In this document: one piece after another, positions 1 to 8,755 of the stretch | How the letters are laid out: each line of letters opens with the position of its first letter | How positions within the stretch are numbered: the stretch's first letter is position 1 | DNA from: Brevundimonas sp. EYE_349 | GTDB taxonomy: Bacteria > Pseudomonadota > Alphaproteobacteria > Caulobacterales > Caulobacteraceae | Length of the DNA stretch: 64,000 nt | Reading direction: 5' to 3' | Assembly: GCF_023147505.1 (NCBI RefSeq) | Contig: NZ_JAHXPB010000002.1 | Coordinates: 124,001 to 188,000, forward strand | The notes under the pieces: generated by a model | What the model was told of the DNA's origin: nothing | Seen by the model: the letters and a program-made list of their open reading frames with translations, nothing else | Database searches by the model: none | Made by a program: the position numbers and the translations under genes

Positions 1-1
1 G

Positions 2-136
2 GATCTCTGGGCGGCCGGCCAGGGTATCGACGCCGTTCGCCGAATCGAGCCGGTGTCGCAGGTCGTAGAACAACTGACTCAGGAGTATCGGGCCGCCAGC
101 CAGCGGTTCAACGCGCTGGCCTTATCGCCGGCATGA
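2..136 (+). CDS. Nitronate monooxygenase-like protein, C-terminal end only
   Basis: The window opens inside this gene, and only the last 44 residues are visible. The segment with WAAGQGIDAVRRI followed by a Val-Glu-Gln-Leu-Thr helix resembles the C-terminus of FMN-dependent nitronate monooxygenases (2-nitropropane dioxygenase family), which end with a similar W-(S/A)-A-G-Q-G turn and helix. The stop overlaps the start of the next gene in an ATGA, so the two are translationally coupled. The FMN-binding barrel lies outside the window, so the family call rests on the tail alone. Confidence 0.55.
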   Translation, partial: DLWAAGQGIDAVRRIEPVSQVVEQLTQEYRAASQRFNALALSPA

Positions 137-597
137 CCTCCACCGCCTCCGCGCTTCACGTCCACGAAGGCGACACAGGCCTGGACCTGCTGCGCCAATG
201 GCAGGATCGCGGCTCGTCCCTTGGCGGCTTCTTTTCCCTCATCGGCGCCCGCGTCGAGGCCTATGCAGACGGCGAAGTCGTCGTACGGTGCGAGATCGAC
301 GAGGGCCACGCCAACTTCATCGGCTTGGTGCACGGCGGCCTGACCGCAGCCCTGATCGATATGGCGGGCGGCGCCATGATGAGCCGACTGACGCCGGGCC
401 AGATCGTGCTGACCACCGACTTGGCCGTGCGTTATCTGAACGGCGCGTCACAGGATTGCACCGCGCTGGAGGCCAAGGGCGTCGTCACCTATCAGGACGC
501 GCGCAAGGCCGTGGTCGATGTCGTGGTCACGACCGACGATGGCCTAGACGTCGCGCGTGGCGTCGTCGGCCTCGCGATCCGTCCACACCCGGTTTGA
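133..597 (+). CDS. PaaI-family hotdog-fold thioesterase
   Basis: A 154-residue protein of the size and pattern of the PaaI/YbgC acyl-CoA thioesterase families. The hotdog signature is at residues 67-80, with H67-G68-G69 before the long central helix that carries the candidate acidic residue D76 (LIDMAGG). Such enzymes hydrolyse aryl- or acyl-CoA esters to free CoA during blocked catabolism. It overlaps the preceding gene by ATGA and ends three bases before the convergent thiolase gene. The substrate cannot be read from the sequence; the neighbourhood suggests a CoA ester of the pathway encoded here. Confidence 0.85.
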   Translation: MTSTASALHVHEGDTGLDLLRQWQDRGSSLGGFFSLIGARVEAYADGEVVVRCEIDEGHANFIGLVHGGLTAALIDMAGGAMMSRLTPGQIVLTTDLAVRYLNGASQDCTALEAKGVVTYQDARKAVVDVVVTTDDGLDVARGVVGLAIRPHPV

Positions 598-599
598 AG

Positions 600-1835
600 T
601 CAGACCCCAATCACCAGGCTGACCGTGGTCGTCGTCGATCCGCCGATGTTCAACGTCTGAACGTTGCGGGCGCCTTCGACCTGGTAATCGCCGGCCGTGC
701 CGGTCGTCTGCTTGAAGGCGTCCAGCGCCATGCGGACGCCGGTCGCGCCGACCGGATGGCCGCAACCGATCAACCCTCCTGACGGATTGATGGGCAGCCG
801 TCCGCCGATCTCAATGTCGCCGGCCTCGACCGCCTTCCAGCTATCGCCGGGCGCCGTCAGCCCCAGGTGATCGATGGCCATATATTCGGTCATCGAGAAA
901 CAGTCGTGGGTTTCGACCACGTCCACCTGGTCCAGCCCAATACCGGCCCGCTCACGCGCATCGTCGATCGCGCGCTTCACCTGCGGGAAGACGTAGGGCG
1001 CGTCGGCGCTGTTGGCGATCTTGCGCGCATAGCTGATCGGCGACGACCGATGCCCCCACCCCTTCACACGCGGCAGGGTGTCCAGGTCGACGCCGCGCTT
1101 GCGGGCATAGTCGGCCGCGCGCTGCTCGGACGCCAGAACCACCATCGCGGCCCCGTCGGTCACCTGGCCGCAGTCCGACTTGCGCGTGCGTCCTTCGATG
1201 GGCGGATTGGCCGTGTCGTCGTCACTGAAGCTGAGATTGTCGAAGGCCCAGTTGCGCGTCTGTGCGTTCGGATTACGCCGACCGTTGGCGAAGTTGATCT
1301 CGGAAATCCGGCGCAGGTGGCGTTCGTCGATACCGTAGCGGCGGTCGTATTCGTCCGTCAGGTCCGAAAAGGCGCGTGGCCAGACATAGGTGGCGTCCCC
1401 ATATTCGTGCCCATGCCAGGCGGCCGCGCCCAAATGCTCGGCGGCGGTCTTGCCCGGCACGTTGCGCATCAGCTCAAGCCCGAGAACGGCGGCCGTGCCA
1501 TAGCGACCCGCCTCGATGTCCGCACAGGCGGCCAGCAGCGCCAGGCTGCCAGACGCGCAGGCCGCCTCATGCCGGCTGGTCGGCAGGCCGTCGAAACGAT
1601 CGTCCGTCATGGCGAAGAAGCCGCCCAGCAAACCTTGGCCGGCGAACAGATCGCCCACGAAGTTGCCGACGTGCCCGACCTCGATGTCGCCCGGCTCCAG
1701 ATCGACGGCGTCCAGGCCCTCGCGCAAGGCTTCTCCGAACCCGTCGGCGATCTCCAGACCCTCACGCGCCCAGTTCCGCGCGAAATCCGACTGCCATCCG
1801 CCGAGGATATAGACCGCGCTGCGATCGGCCATCAC
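600..1835 (-). CDS. Thiolase-family acetyl-CoA acetyltransferase
   Basis: A 411-residue thiolase-superfamily protein. The nucleophilic cysteine is C93 in AACASGS. The second catalytic region is H310-D311-C312 (VETHDCFSMTEY), and the C-terminal GCGHPVGATG motif supplies C358 and H360. The HDCF in place of the NEAF of degradative thiolases places it with the SCP2-thiolase-like branch common in sterol and side-chain catabolism. It would cleave a 3-ketoacyl-CoA to acetyl- or propionyl-CoA. The start overlaps the stop of the upstream oxygenase gene (ATGA), so the two form an operon. Second-codon Met at 1832 is an alternative start. Confidence 0.88.
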   Translation of the reverse strand: MMADRSAVYILGGWQSDFARNWAREGLEIADGFGEALREGLDAVDLEPGDIEVGHVGNFVGDLFAGQGLLGGFFAMTDDRFDGLPTSRHEAACASGSLALLAACADIEAGRYGTAAVLGLELMRNVPGKTAAEHLGAAAWHGHEYGDATYVWPRAFSDLTDEYDRRYGIDERHLRRISEINFANGRRNPNAQTRNWAFDNLSFSDDDTANPPIEGRTRKSDCGQVTDGAAMVVLASEQRAADYARKRGVDLDTLPRVKGWGHRSSPISYARKIANSADAPYVFPQVKRAIDDARERAGIGLDQVDVVETHDCFSMTEYMAIDHLGLTAPGDSWKAVEAGDIEIGGRLPINPSGGLIGCGHPVGATGVRMALDAFKQTTGTAGDYQVEGARNVQTLNIGGSTTTTVSLVIGV

Positions 1836-3346
1836 GCAGCCCTCCGGGCGGCCCGGATCGTCTCACCCTGGGACCAGGTCGCGTGCGTGCCGCTGGAGAT
1901 GCGACCCGGCAGGATGATGCGCGCCACCGGCCCGTCGTCCAGCTTGCGCGCGTCATAGATGACGCACTCCGACCGATCCTCGATCATGTCGGTGACATAG
2001 GTGATCAGATAGCCGTCGTCTTCCTCGGTCGCGCCGACGCGGGGCGCGAAGCCCGGCTCCGATCCGTAGCGTTCGGGGCCGAAGTCGATCGCCCAGCTTT
2101 CACCGGTCTCCATGTCGTGCTTGACCAGTCCTGTGAACAGGAACCAGCCCGGCTTGGACACCGCGCTATAGGCGTAGCGGTATTTCACTCCGGCGAACTG
2201 GTTGTTGATGACGCCGAACTCCAGCACTCGGTCGTCCAACCGTTCTTCCGTCGTCTCTCCGGTGCTGAGATTGAACCGCCAGCGATGCAGCTTGGGCTGC
2301 AGCATGTTCTGGTCCAGGAACGTCATGATCCGCTCATAGCCCGGCAGGGCGTCCGGGCTGGTCTCGGGCACCGGATTGTCCTGGAAATAGCCGTCCATGA
2401 CGATGGTGTCGCCGTCTTCCCAGGCGTTCAGGAAGTGCAGAACATAGGTGGCCTTCGCCTCGAACCACCGCACGTCCTCGGCCGATCCCATCCGCGGGAT
2501 CACACCGAAGCGAGACTTCATGTCGGGGTGGAAACGCGCGACGTGATAGCCCTTGGGCAGCAGATGCTCTTCCCAGAACAGCGGGAAGTCGTTCAGGATG
2601 GCGTAGTTGGTGGTGAAGGCCATGTCGTGCGGCAGGCGCGCGCCGGGCAGAGGCACCGGCGTCAGATGCTTCAGCCGATTGTCCGCCCCCACCACGCCGT
2701 AGTGCATGTGCGGCGCGGTCTTGGAATAGTTGAAGAACAGCAGCTCTCCGGTCTTTTCATCCACCTTGGGGTGGGCCGAAATGCCCTCGGGCGGGCACCA
2801 GTCATCCGTTCCCAACGGCTCCAGCGTGTAGGGATCCAGACGATAGGCCTCCCCACACTGATAGAAGGTCGACAGGATCGCTCCCGCGTGAATGATGACG
2901 TCCGTCGAGGACGAATCCTTCAGCCCGCCGTGCGCGCCCCAGCCGGGGCGTTCGGACTGTGACGGATGCTCGGCCAGTCCGGCCCACAGGGCGCGACCGG
3001 CCTCCTGTTCGGCCTGGAAGCCCTTCGTGCGGACAAACCGGTTGCGGTAGGCGGCCTTGCCGTCCTTCAGGCTGATGGCGTGGATCATGCCGTCGCCGTC
3101 GAAGGGATGATATCGGCCGATCGGCTGCTGAATCGGGTTTTCCGTGTTGCGGACATAGACCCCGTCGATATCGAGGGGAATAGCGCCGATCACGACCATG
3201 TTCTCGGCCGTGTATTCCTCATGCTGCGGTGTCCAGGCCCCCGTCATATAGGGATGATCGCCGGGCTGAAGCGTGACCTTCAAAGGTCGCTCCAACAGGT
3301 CATCGGAACTGGACTGATCAGCGACTGCAGTCTGAGAAAACGCCAC
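1832..3346 (-). CDS. Carotenoid oxygenase / lignostilbene dioxygenase family protein
   Basis: A member of the RPE65/carotenoid cleavage oxygenase family of Fe(II) enzymes that split C=C double bonds of carotenoids, stilbenes or phenylpropenes. Visible motifs are GRYHPFDGDGMIH near the N-terminus, an SAHPKVD segment and PHDMAFT, which supply histidine ligands of the four-His iron site. An in-frame ATG lies further upstream at 3433, but a strong AAAGGAGG ribosome site sits just before a GTG at 3346, giving 504 residues beginning VAFSQT; I prefer that start. It is first in an operon with the thiolase and divergent from the acyl-CoA dehydrogenase. The substrate is unknown. Confidence 0.87.
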   Translation of the reverse strand: MAFSQTAVADQSSSDDLLERPLKVTLQPGDHPYMTGAWTPQHEEYTAENMVVIGAIPLDIDGVYVRNTENPIQQPIGRYHPFDGDGMIHAISLKDGKAAYRNRFVRTKGFQAEQEAGRALWAGLAEHPSQSERPGWGAHGGLKDSSSTDVIIHAGAILSTFYQCGEAYRLDPYTLEPLGTDDWCPPEGISAHPKVDEKTGELLFFNYSKTAPHMHYGVVGADNRLKHLTPVPLPGARLPHDMAFTTNYAILNDFPLFWEEHLLPKGYHVARFHPDMKSRFGVIPRMGSAEDVRWFEAKATYVLHFLNAWEDGDTIVMDGYFQDNPVPETSPDALPGYERIMTFLDQNMLQPKLHRWRFNLSTGETTEERLDDRVLEFGVINNQFAGVKYRYAYSAVSKPGWFLFTGLVKHDMETGESWAIDFGPERYGSEPGFAPRVGATEEDDGYLITYVTDMIEDRSECVIYDARKLDDGPVARIILPGRISSGTHATWSQGETIRAARRAA

Positions 3347-3384
3347 GGCGGCCTCCTTTGGACGACCAACAAAGATAGTCGGTT

Positions 3385-3397
3385 GCGTTAGAATACC
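3385..3397 (+). promoter_or_regulatory. TTAGAA-type promoter motif, copy 1
   Basis: GCGTTAGAATACC lies in the divergent intergenic region between the oxygenase and acyl-CoA dehydrogenase genes. Close variants occur at 7164-7176 (minus strand), 11364-11376 and 24475-24487, all in promoter regions of this cluster. It is probably a regulator binding site, but this rests on pattern recurrence only. Confidence 0.4.
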
Positions 3398-3474
3398 ATT
3401 ATTGCCGATGAAGGCGAGTGGTTTTAGTATCAATTCGAAAGCGAGGCCGCCGAACGGCCCGATGGAGAGGAACG

Positions 3475-4674
3475 ATGACCGATAGCCGCCCCACAGATGC
3501 GCCGCACGCGCTGGACTTCGACGGTCTGCGACCGCCCTCCCCGTTTCTCAACGCCGAACACGATGCTTGGCGGCGCAAGCTGAGAGGGTTCATCGACCGG
3601 CACGTGGCGCCGCACTTGGCTGAATGGGATGCGGCCTCTGATTTTCCCGACGCCCTTTACCGAATCGCTGCGCAGGAAGGCATTTCCGGCATGGGGTTCC
3701 GCGAAGACCTGGGCGGAACGGGCGAGGACGTCAGCCTGTATGACCGCATCCTCTTCGCCGAGGAGTTCTTCCGGCTGGGGTCGGGCGTCGTCTTCGCGGA
3801 TCTGGCCACCCCCTGGATCGCCCTGCCCCCTATCATCACGGGCGGCGCGCCCGAGATGCTGGACCGCGTCGCCAGGCCCGTGCTGGCGGGTGAGCGCAAG
3901 ATCGCCTTCGCCGTCACCGAACCAGGCGGCGGCTCCGACGTGTCCGGCTTCACCACCACCGCCGAACGACGCGGCGAGGTCTTCGTCGTCAACGGCGCGA
4001 AGGCCCTGATTTCCGGCGCGATGAAGGCCGACTTTCTCCTGACAGCCGTCCGCACCGGCGGGCCTGGCATCGGAGGTCTGTCGATGCTGTTGATCGAGGC
4101 GGACCGTGCGGGCGTAACGCGTGGGTCCACGCCGGGTCTGGAGTGGTACAACCGAAACAACGGCTGGCTGAAGTTCGACAATGTCGAGGTCCCGGTCGCC
4201 AATCTGATCGGCGTCGAGAACAAGGGCTTCGCCGGCCTTGCGCGCCAGTTCAACATCGAACGCTTCAGCGGCATCGCCGCCACCCTGGCCATGACGCGCA
4301 CCTGCGTGGCCGAAGCCATCGCCTTCGCCCGCGAACGCCAGACCTTTGGAAAGCGGCTGATCGACCACCAGGTCATGCGCCACAAGATTGTGGACATGGT
4401 TCAGCGTCTGAAGGTGGCCTACGCCTATCTCGACATGCTGGTCTGGCGGTTCGAAAACGGCGAGGCGCCGATCGCGGAACTGGCCCTGATGAAGGTTCAG
4501 GCGACCAACACGCTGGAGCACTGCGCGCGCGAAAGCCTGCAGGTTCTGGGCGGCCGCGCCTACACAGGCGAAAACAGGGTCGAACGCATCTATCGCGAGG
4601 CCCGCATCTTCGTGATCGGCGGCGGCTCGGAGGAAATCCTGCGCGATCTTGCTGCCAAACAACTCGGCTTCTAG
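3475..4674 (+). CDS. Acyl-CoA dehydrogenase
   Basis: A 399-residue flavin acyl-CoA dehydrogenase. It has the N-terminal helical domain, the AFAVTEPGGGSD signature (residues 144-155) that contacts FAD and substrate, and the C-terminal QVLGGRAYTGENRVER segment. The residue matching the MCAD-type catalytic glutamate (IYEGT) is glycine here (G383, VIGGGSEEI). A glutamate at E262 (FNIERF) falls where isovaleryl- and long-chain dehydrogenases carry their base. The start at 3475 is chosen for a GGAGAGG ribosome site four bases upstream; an upstream ATG at 3418 lacks one. The gene is monocistronic and divergent from the oxygenase operon. Confidence 0.9.
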   Translation: MTDSRPTDAPHALDFDGLRPPSPFLNAEHDAWRRKLRGFIDRHVAPHLAEWDAASDFPDALYRIAAQEGISGMGFREDLGGTGEDVSLYDRILFAEEFFRLGSGVVFADLATPWIALPPIITGGAPEMLDRVARPVLAGERKIAFAVTEPGGGSDVSGFTTTAERRGEVFVVNGAKALISGAMKADFLLTAVRTGGPGIGGLSMLLIEADRAGVTRGSTPGLEWYNRNNGWLKFDNVEVPVANLIGVENKGFAGLARQFNIERFSGIAATLAMTRTCVAEAIAFARERQTFGKRLIDHQVMRHKIVDMVQRLKVAYAYLDMLVWRFENGEAPIAELALMKVQATNTLEHCARESLQVLGGRAYTGENRVERIYREARIFVIGGGSEEILRDLAAKQLGF

Positions 4675-4684
4675 ACAAGAAAAA

Positions 4685-4709
4685 GGCCCCGCCGATCATC
4701 GGCGGGGCC
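4685..4709 (-). terminator. Rho-independent terminator of the TonB receptor gene
   Basis: A perfect 12-base stem with a one-base loop (GGCCCCGCCGAT, C, ATCGGCGGGGCC). On the minus strand it is followed directly by TTTTTCTT, so it terminates the receptor transcript. It also faces the 3' end of the convergent acyl-CoA dehydrogenase and could work both ways as a hairpin. Confidence 0.85.
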
Positions 4710-4735
4710 AGTTGGGTACAGAAGACGTCTTCGCT

Positions 4736-7054
4736 TCAGAAGGTGCGCTTCAGGGTGATGCCGTAGGTGCGCGGATCGCCCAGGAAGGCCGAATAGGACC
4801 CTGCCTGGAACGTCGCCGGCAGCACGCGGCGATAGTAGAACTCGTCGAACACATTGCGCGCCCACAGATCGACGCGCCAGGTTTCAGACGTGTCCTGAAC
4901 CGACAGCCGCACGTTGGCCGTGGTGAAGGCGCCCTGCACCCGATTGGGATCGAACCCGCCGGTGAAGAACTCGGAGCTGTAGCGCGCGTCCGCATAGGCC
5001 GTGCCCTTCAGCTGCTCGCCGAGCGGGAACTCCCATGTGACGGAGGACACGTTCACCCACTCCGGCGCCTGCTCCATCCGCCGTCCGGCATAGGTCAGAT
5101 TGCCTGCGGCGTCGGTGTAGGAGGCGTCCGTGTAGCTGAGCCCGTTCGTAAGGGTCACACTATCCGTCGGCCGCCAGGTCACCTCCAGCTCGGCGCCGCT
5201 GGTGGTGGCTTCCTCCAGACTGCGGACGACGAAGTTGACGCCGGTATATTCGATCAGTTGGAAGCCCTTGAACGACTGGTGATAGGCGGCGAAGTTCGCA
5301 CGCACCCTCCGGTCGAAGAACTCCCCCTTCACCCCGATCTCATAGGCGTCGACGGTCTCTTCCTTGAAGGCCAGATCGGCGGCGTTCGGCGTCGCGGGCG
5401 TGGTGAAGCCGGCGCGGTCGAAGTTGTAGCCGCCGGACTTGTAACCCCTGGAATAGGACGCATAGGTATTGAGCTGCGGCGAGAACTGATAGGCGATGTT
5501 GAAGGTCCCGGTCAGCGCGTCCTCTGTTCTGGAGTCCGTGTCGCCCGCCGGATTGAGCCGCGTATCCCAGAAAGGCGCGCAGAAGCGGATCACGCCCGGC
5601 GCATCCCCGGTCGCACGCGCACTGTCGCAGGCCGGGTTGAAGTTTTCGCCCCGGAAATCGATCGACTTCTCGTTCTGCGTATAGCGCAGGCCCGCCGTCA
5701 CGCTCAGTTGGTCGGTCAGGTGGAAGATGTTGTGGGTGAAAACCGATTTGTCGGACCCGTCCTGATGCCCAATCCCACGCGCGCCGTCGCCGGGCTTGAA
5801 GGCCGCCAGGGTGCTGGCCTGGAAGGTCGCCGCGCCGCCGTAGATCAGCGGATAGTCCGCCCCCATGCGGAAGGCGGAATCGTTCATCACCTTCTCGTCC
5901 GAATAGAAGGCGCCCACCATCCAGTCCAGGCGACCGCGCGTGCCCTGCAGGCGCAGTTCCTGCGTGAAGACGTCGAAGCCCTGGTGCAGACCCTTGGGCG
6001 CGAAGAAGCCCAGATCGGCGCCCGAGTGATCGAAGTCCTGCGACCGCCATGCCTCCCAGCTGCGATAGGCCGTGATCGAGGTCAGTTGCCCCCAACCGAA
6101 GTCGAAGTCGCCCTGGGCCGAGAAGCCGTAATCCTGAATGGCTTCCGCATTGACGCGGCCATTGGTGACCGACGCCGAACGCGCCCTCGGATCGGAGGTC
6201 GCATAGCCGATCTGTCCCCTGGCGGCGGCCAGATTATTGACTGTGTTGTATGTCGGACCGGCGATGGCCAGCACGGCGACACAGCAGTTCTCGTCGCGGG
6301 TCGTATAGTCCGCGCTGAACAGCCAACGCATGGTCTCCGACGGACGATACAGCAGTTTGGCCCGGACGAACTGGCGATCCAGATCGTCGAACCGCGTGCC
6401 GTTGTTGGTGTTGGGATAGAAGCCGTCGCGCAGCTCCCAGCTGCCTTCCACGCGCAGCGCCGCGACGTCATCCACGAGCGGCAGATTGATCGCAGCGGAA
6501 ATCCGCCGATCATCGAAGTTGCCATATGTACCTTCGACGCGTCCCTCGATTCCCGAAAGGTTCGGGGACTTGGTCACGACGTTGATGATGCCGGACGAGG
6601 TATTGCGCCCGAACAGCGTGCCCTGTGGTCCGCGAAGCACCTCGATCCGTTCCAGGTCGCCCAGCTCGGACAGCGCGACGCCCGTTCGCGCCCGGATGAC
6701 GCCGTCGATCACGACGCCCACCGAGGATTCCAGTCCGGGGTTGGTCGAGGTCGTGCCGACGCCACGGATCCGAACGGACGAGTCCGAACCTCCGCCCGGG
6801 GTTTGGAATTGCACGCTAGGGGCCAATCCCGTCAGCTCGCGAATGTCGCTGACGCCGGAGTTCTCAAGCTGCTGGGATCCGATCGCGGTCACAGCGACAG
6901 GAACATCGATCAATCGCTCTTCGCGCTTCGTCGCCGTAACGATGATGTCGTCGACGGTCGCCGGAGCGGGCGCTTCCTGCGCAATGGCCGGCGAGGCGCC
7001 GAGGACGCCCCCGATCAGAAGCGCATACACACTTGTCATACCTTGCCTGGTCAC
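4736..7054 (-). CDS. TonB-dependent receptor
   Basis: A 772-residue outer-membrane receptor. A signal peptide ends near AIAQEAPA, followed by the TonB box DDIIVTATKREE, the plug domain (with VLRGPQGTLFGRN and the RIRGVG strand) and a 22-strand-type barrel ending in an aromatic residue (LKRTF), as expected for insertion into the outer membrane. It would import the bulky hydrophobic substrate of this cluster using TonB-ExbBD energy. The GTG at 7054 is favoured by a GGGAGG ribosome site; the ATG five codons later is possible. It is a single-gene transcript with its own terminator and a TTAGAA-type motif 110 bases upstream. Confidence 0.93.
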   Translation of the reverse strand: MTRQGMTSVYALLIGGVLGASPAIAQEAPAPATVDDIIVTATKREERLIDVPVAVTAIGSQQLENSGVSDIRELTGLAPSVQFQTPGGGSDSSVRIRGVGTTSTNPGLESSVGVVIDGVIRARTGVALSELGDLERIEVLRGPQGTLFGRNTSSGIINVVTKSPNLSGIEGRVEGTYGNFDDRRISAAINLPLVDDVAALRVEGSWELRDGFYPNTNNGTRFDDLDRQFVRAKLLYRPSETMRWLFSADYTTRDENCCVAVLAIAGPTYNTVNNLAAARGQIGYATSDPRARSASVTNGRVNAEAIQDYGFSAQGDFDFGWGQLTSITAYRSWEAWRSQDFDHSGADLGFFAPKGLHQGFDVFTQELRLQGTRGRLDWMVGAFYSDEKVMNDSAFRMGADYPLIYGGAATFQASTLAAFKPGDGARGIGHQDGSDKSVFTHNIFHLTDQLSVTAGLRYTQNEKSIDFRGENFNPACDSARATGDAPGVIRFCAPFWDTRLNPAGDTDSRTEDALTGTFNIAYQFSPQLNTYASYSRGYKSGGYNFDRAGFTTPATPNAADLAFKEETVDAYEIGVKGEFFDRRVRANFAAYHQSFKGFQLIEYTGVNFVVRSLEEATTSGAELEVTWRPTDSVTLTNGLSYTDASYTDAAGNLTYAGRRMEQAPEWVNVSSVTWEFPLGEQLKGTAYADARYSSEFFTGGFDPNRVQGAFTTANVRLSVQDTSETWRVDLWARNVFDEFYYRRVLPATFQAGSYSAFLGDPRTYGITLKRTF

Positions 7055-7399
7055 GCTCTACCTCCCTAGATCCCTCGTTTATCCGAGGTGTATCGAAGGC
7101 CAGCTTCTCACTTGCAGAACGAGACTGTCAAATAGCTTTTGTAATCGGACCAAAATCTGTGTTTACCTTCTAACGCTGGTTTTGACGCCCCGTCCGCTGA
7201 ACGAGACGATGCGCAATTTAGCGGAGGAATGGCTCAATGCCTTGTTATTACGCGCCTTCGCGCGTCTGCTTGTCGTCCAAGAGGCCAAGGCCGTCTCCAG
7301 AGCGACAGACGCATCACTGCGACGATAAGCGTTCTGGCCGTCGCCAATCGCGTGACATTTGTTCCTTTCAACACAAGATCATTGGGACGGTTTGCGATC
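7055..7399. promoter_or_regulatory. Divergent intergenic region: TonB receptor / MFS operon
   Basis: 345 bases between divergent operons. The minus-strand motif GCGTTAGAAGGTA (7164-7176) matches the recurring cluster motif. The inverted CGCGCCTTCGCGCG lies near 7251-7264. A 39-codon open frame starting at 7210 has no recognisable similarity and is probably not a gene. No RNA gene was seen. Confidence 0.5.
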
Positions 7400-8755
7400 A
7401 TGACTGCTGACGCCTTGCGCCCTGCGCGATCCCCCTCCGAGGCCCATGCCAGCTGGCCTTCGCCAGCCTGGGCCTGGTTTACCGTCGCCGCCTTGATGAT
7501 CGCCTATACCAGCAGTTTCATCGATCGGCAGATCCTAAGTCTTCTGGTTGAACCGATCCGTCGCGATCTGGTCATCAGCGATACGCAGTTCAGTCTTCTG
7601 GCCGGCCTGGCCTTCTCCCTGTTCTATACGGTGATGGGGGTCCCGCTGGCCAAGCTGGCGGATCGCGGCAGTCGCCGTCTGATCATCCTGATCGGCATCA
7701 CGATCTGGAGCGTCATGACCGTCGCCTGCGGTTTCGCCACCAGTTTCTGGGCGCTGTTTGCGGCCCGTGTGGGTGTAGGCATCGGCGAGGCGGCCCTGTC
7801 GCCTGCGGCCTATTCGATGATTTCCGACTATTTCCCGCCGGCGAAACGCGCGCGCGCCTTGGCCGTCTATTCCATGGGCCCATACATCGGCGCAGGGTTG
7901 GCGCTGATGATCGGCGGCGGCGTGATCGACCTGATCTCCCGGACCGGCGACCTGAGCCTTCCCTTCATCGGCCAGATGGCGCCGTGGCAGCAGACCTTCG
8001 TGCTGGTCGGCGCGCCCGGCCTGCTGATCGCGGCGCTGTTTCTGGTCGTGCGCGAACCGCCGCGACACGGCGTAGTGAAGACGGGCGTTCAGACCGCGGT
8101 GCTGCCGTTCCTGTGGGCGCGTCGCTCGACCTTCTACGCCATGATCCTGGGCTTCTCGGTGTTCGGCATCGCCGGGATTTCATACCTGGCCTGGATCCCG
8201 GCCGTCTTCATCCGCGTGCATGGTTGGGAACCGTCTCAGGTCGGGGTGGCCTATGGCGCCATCCTGCTGTTCGGCGCGACGCCCGGCGTCCTGGTCGGCG
8301 GATGGCTGTCGGACTGGCTGTCGGCGCGTGGCAGGCGTGACGCGCCCTTGCGCGCCGCGATCCTGGCCATGGCCTGCTGCATACCCTTCGCCATCGCCAC
8401 GCCCCTGATGCCCACCGCGTCTTTGGCGTTGGCGAGCCTGGCCGTGTTCAGCTTCTTCGCCGGCGTGATGAACAGCCTGCCGGCGACGTCCCTCCAAGCC
8501 GTGTCGCCCAACCAGTTCAGAGCCCAGGTCACCGCCATTTATTTCCTGATCGGCAATCTGGTTTCGCTGGGACTTGGCCCCACCATCGTCGCCGCCTTCA
8601 GCGACGCCGTGCTGGGCGGGCCGCAGAAGATCGGCCTGTCCCTGTCGATCGTCAGCGGGATCGCTTTGGTCCTCGCCTGCGCGACGTTGATCCTCACCAT
8701 GCCGGCCTTCCGCCGCAGCCTGGACGAGGCCGAAAGCTGGAGCGGTTCCAAATGA
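7400..8755 (+). CDS. MFS transporter
   Basis: A 451-residue major facilitator protein with about twelve hydrophobic segments. The loop 2-3 motif is LAKLADRGSRRL, and the fourth/fifth helix region reads GVGIGEAALSPAAYSMISDYF, as in the spinster/aromatic-acid-type MFS proteins frequent beside acyl-CoA cluster genes in sphingomonads and caulobacters. It probably moves the substrate or a degradation product across the inner membrane. The start at 7400 (MTADALRP) is chosen because the upstream open stretch has no transporter-like sequence. The stop overlaps the ligase start (ATGA), marking the first gene of a five-gene operon. Confidence 0.9.
   Translation: MTADALRPARSPSEAHASWPSPAWAWFTVAALMIAYTSSFIDRQILSLLVEPIRRDLVISDTQFSLLAGLAFSLFYTVMGVPLAKLADRGSRRLIILIGITIWSVMTVACGFATSFWALFAARVGVGIGEAALSPAAYSMISDYFPPAKRARALAVYSMGPYIGAGLALMIGGGVIDLISRTGDLSLPFIGQMAPWQQTFVLVGAPGLLIAALFLVVREPPRHGVVKTGVQTAVLPFLWARRSTFYAMILGFSVFGIAGISYLAWIPAVFIRVHGWEPSQVGVAYGAILLFGATPGVLVGGWLSDWLSARGRRDAPLRAAILAMACCIPFAIATPLMPTASLALASLAVFSFFAGVMNSLPATSLQAVSPNQFRAQVTAIYFLIGNLVSLGLGPTIVAAFSDAVLGGPQKIGLSLSIVSGIALVLACATLILTMPAFRRSLDEAESWSGSK

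Noticed and set aside
1376..2962. Plus-strand open frame across the thiolase and oxygenase genes
   Set aside because: Arg/Pro/His-rich translation crossing two genes on the other strand; not a plausible protein.
4649..7069. A very long plus-strand open frame opposite the TonB receptor gene
   Set aside because: It is antisense to a clear signal-peptide/TonB-box/barrel gene and its translation is low-complexity Arg/Gly/Val-rich. GC-rich third positions keep the opposite strand open.
7210..7329. A 39-codon small gene before the MFS operon
   Set aside because: No ribosome site at a proper distance from its ATG and no similarity; probably chance.
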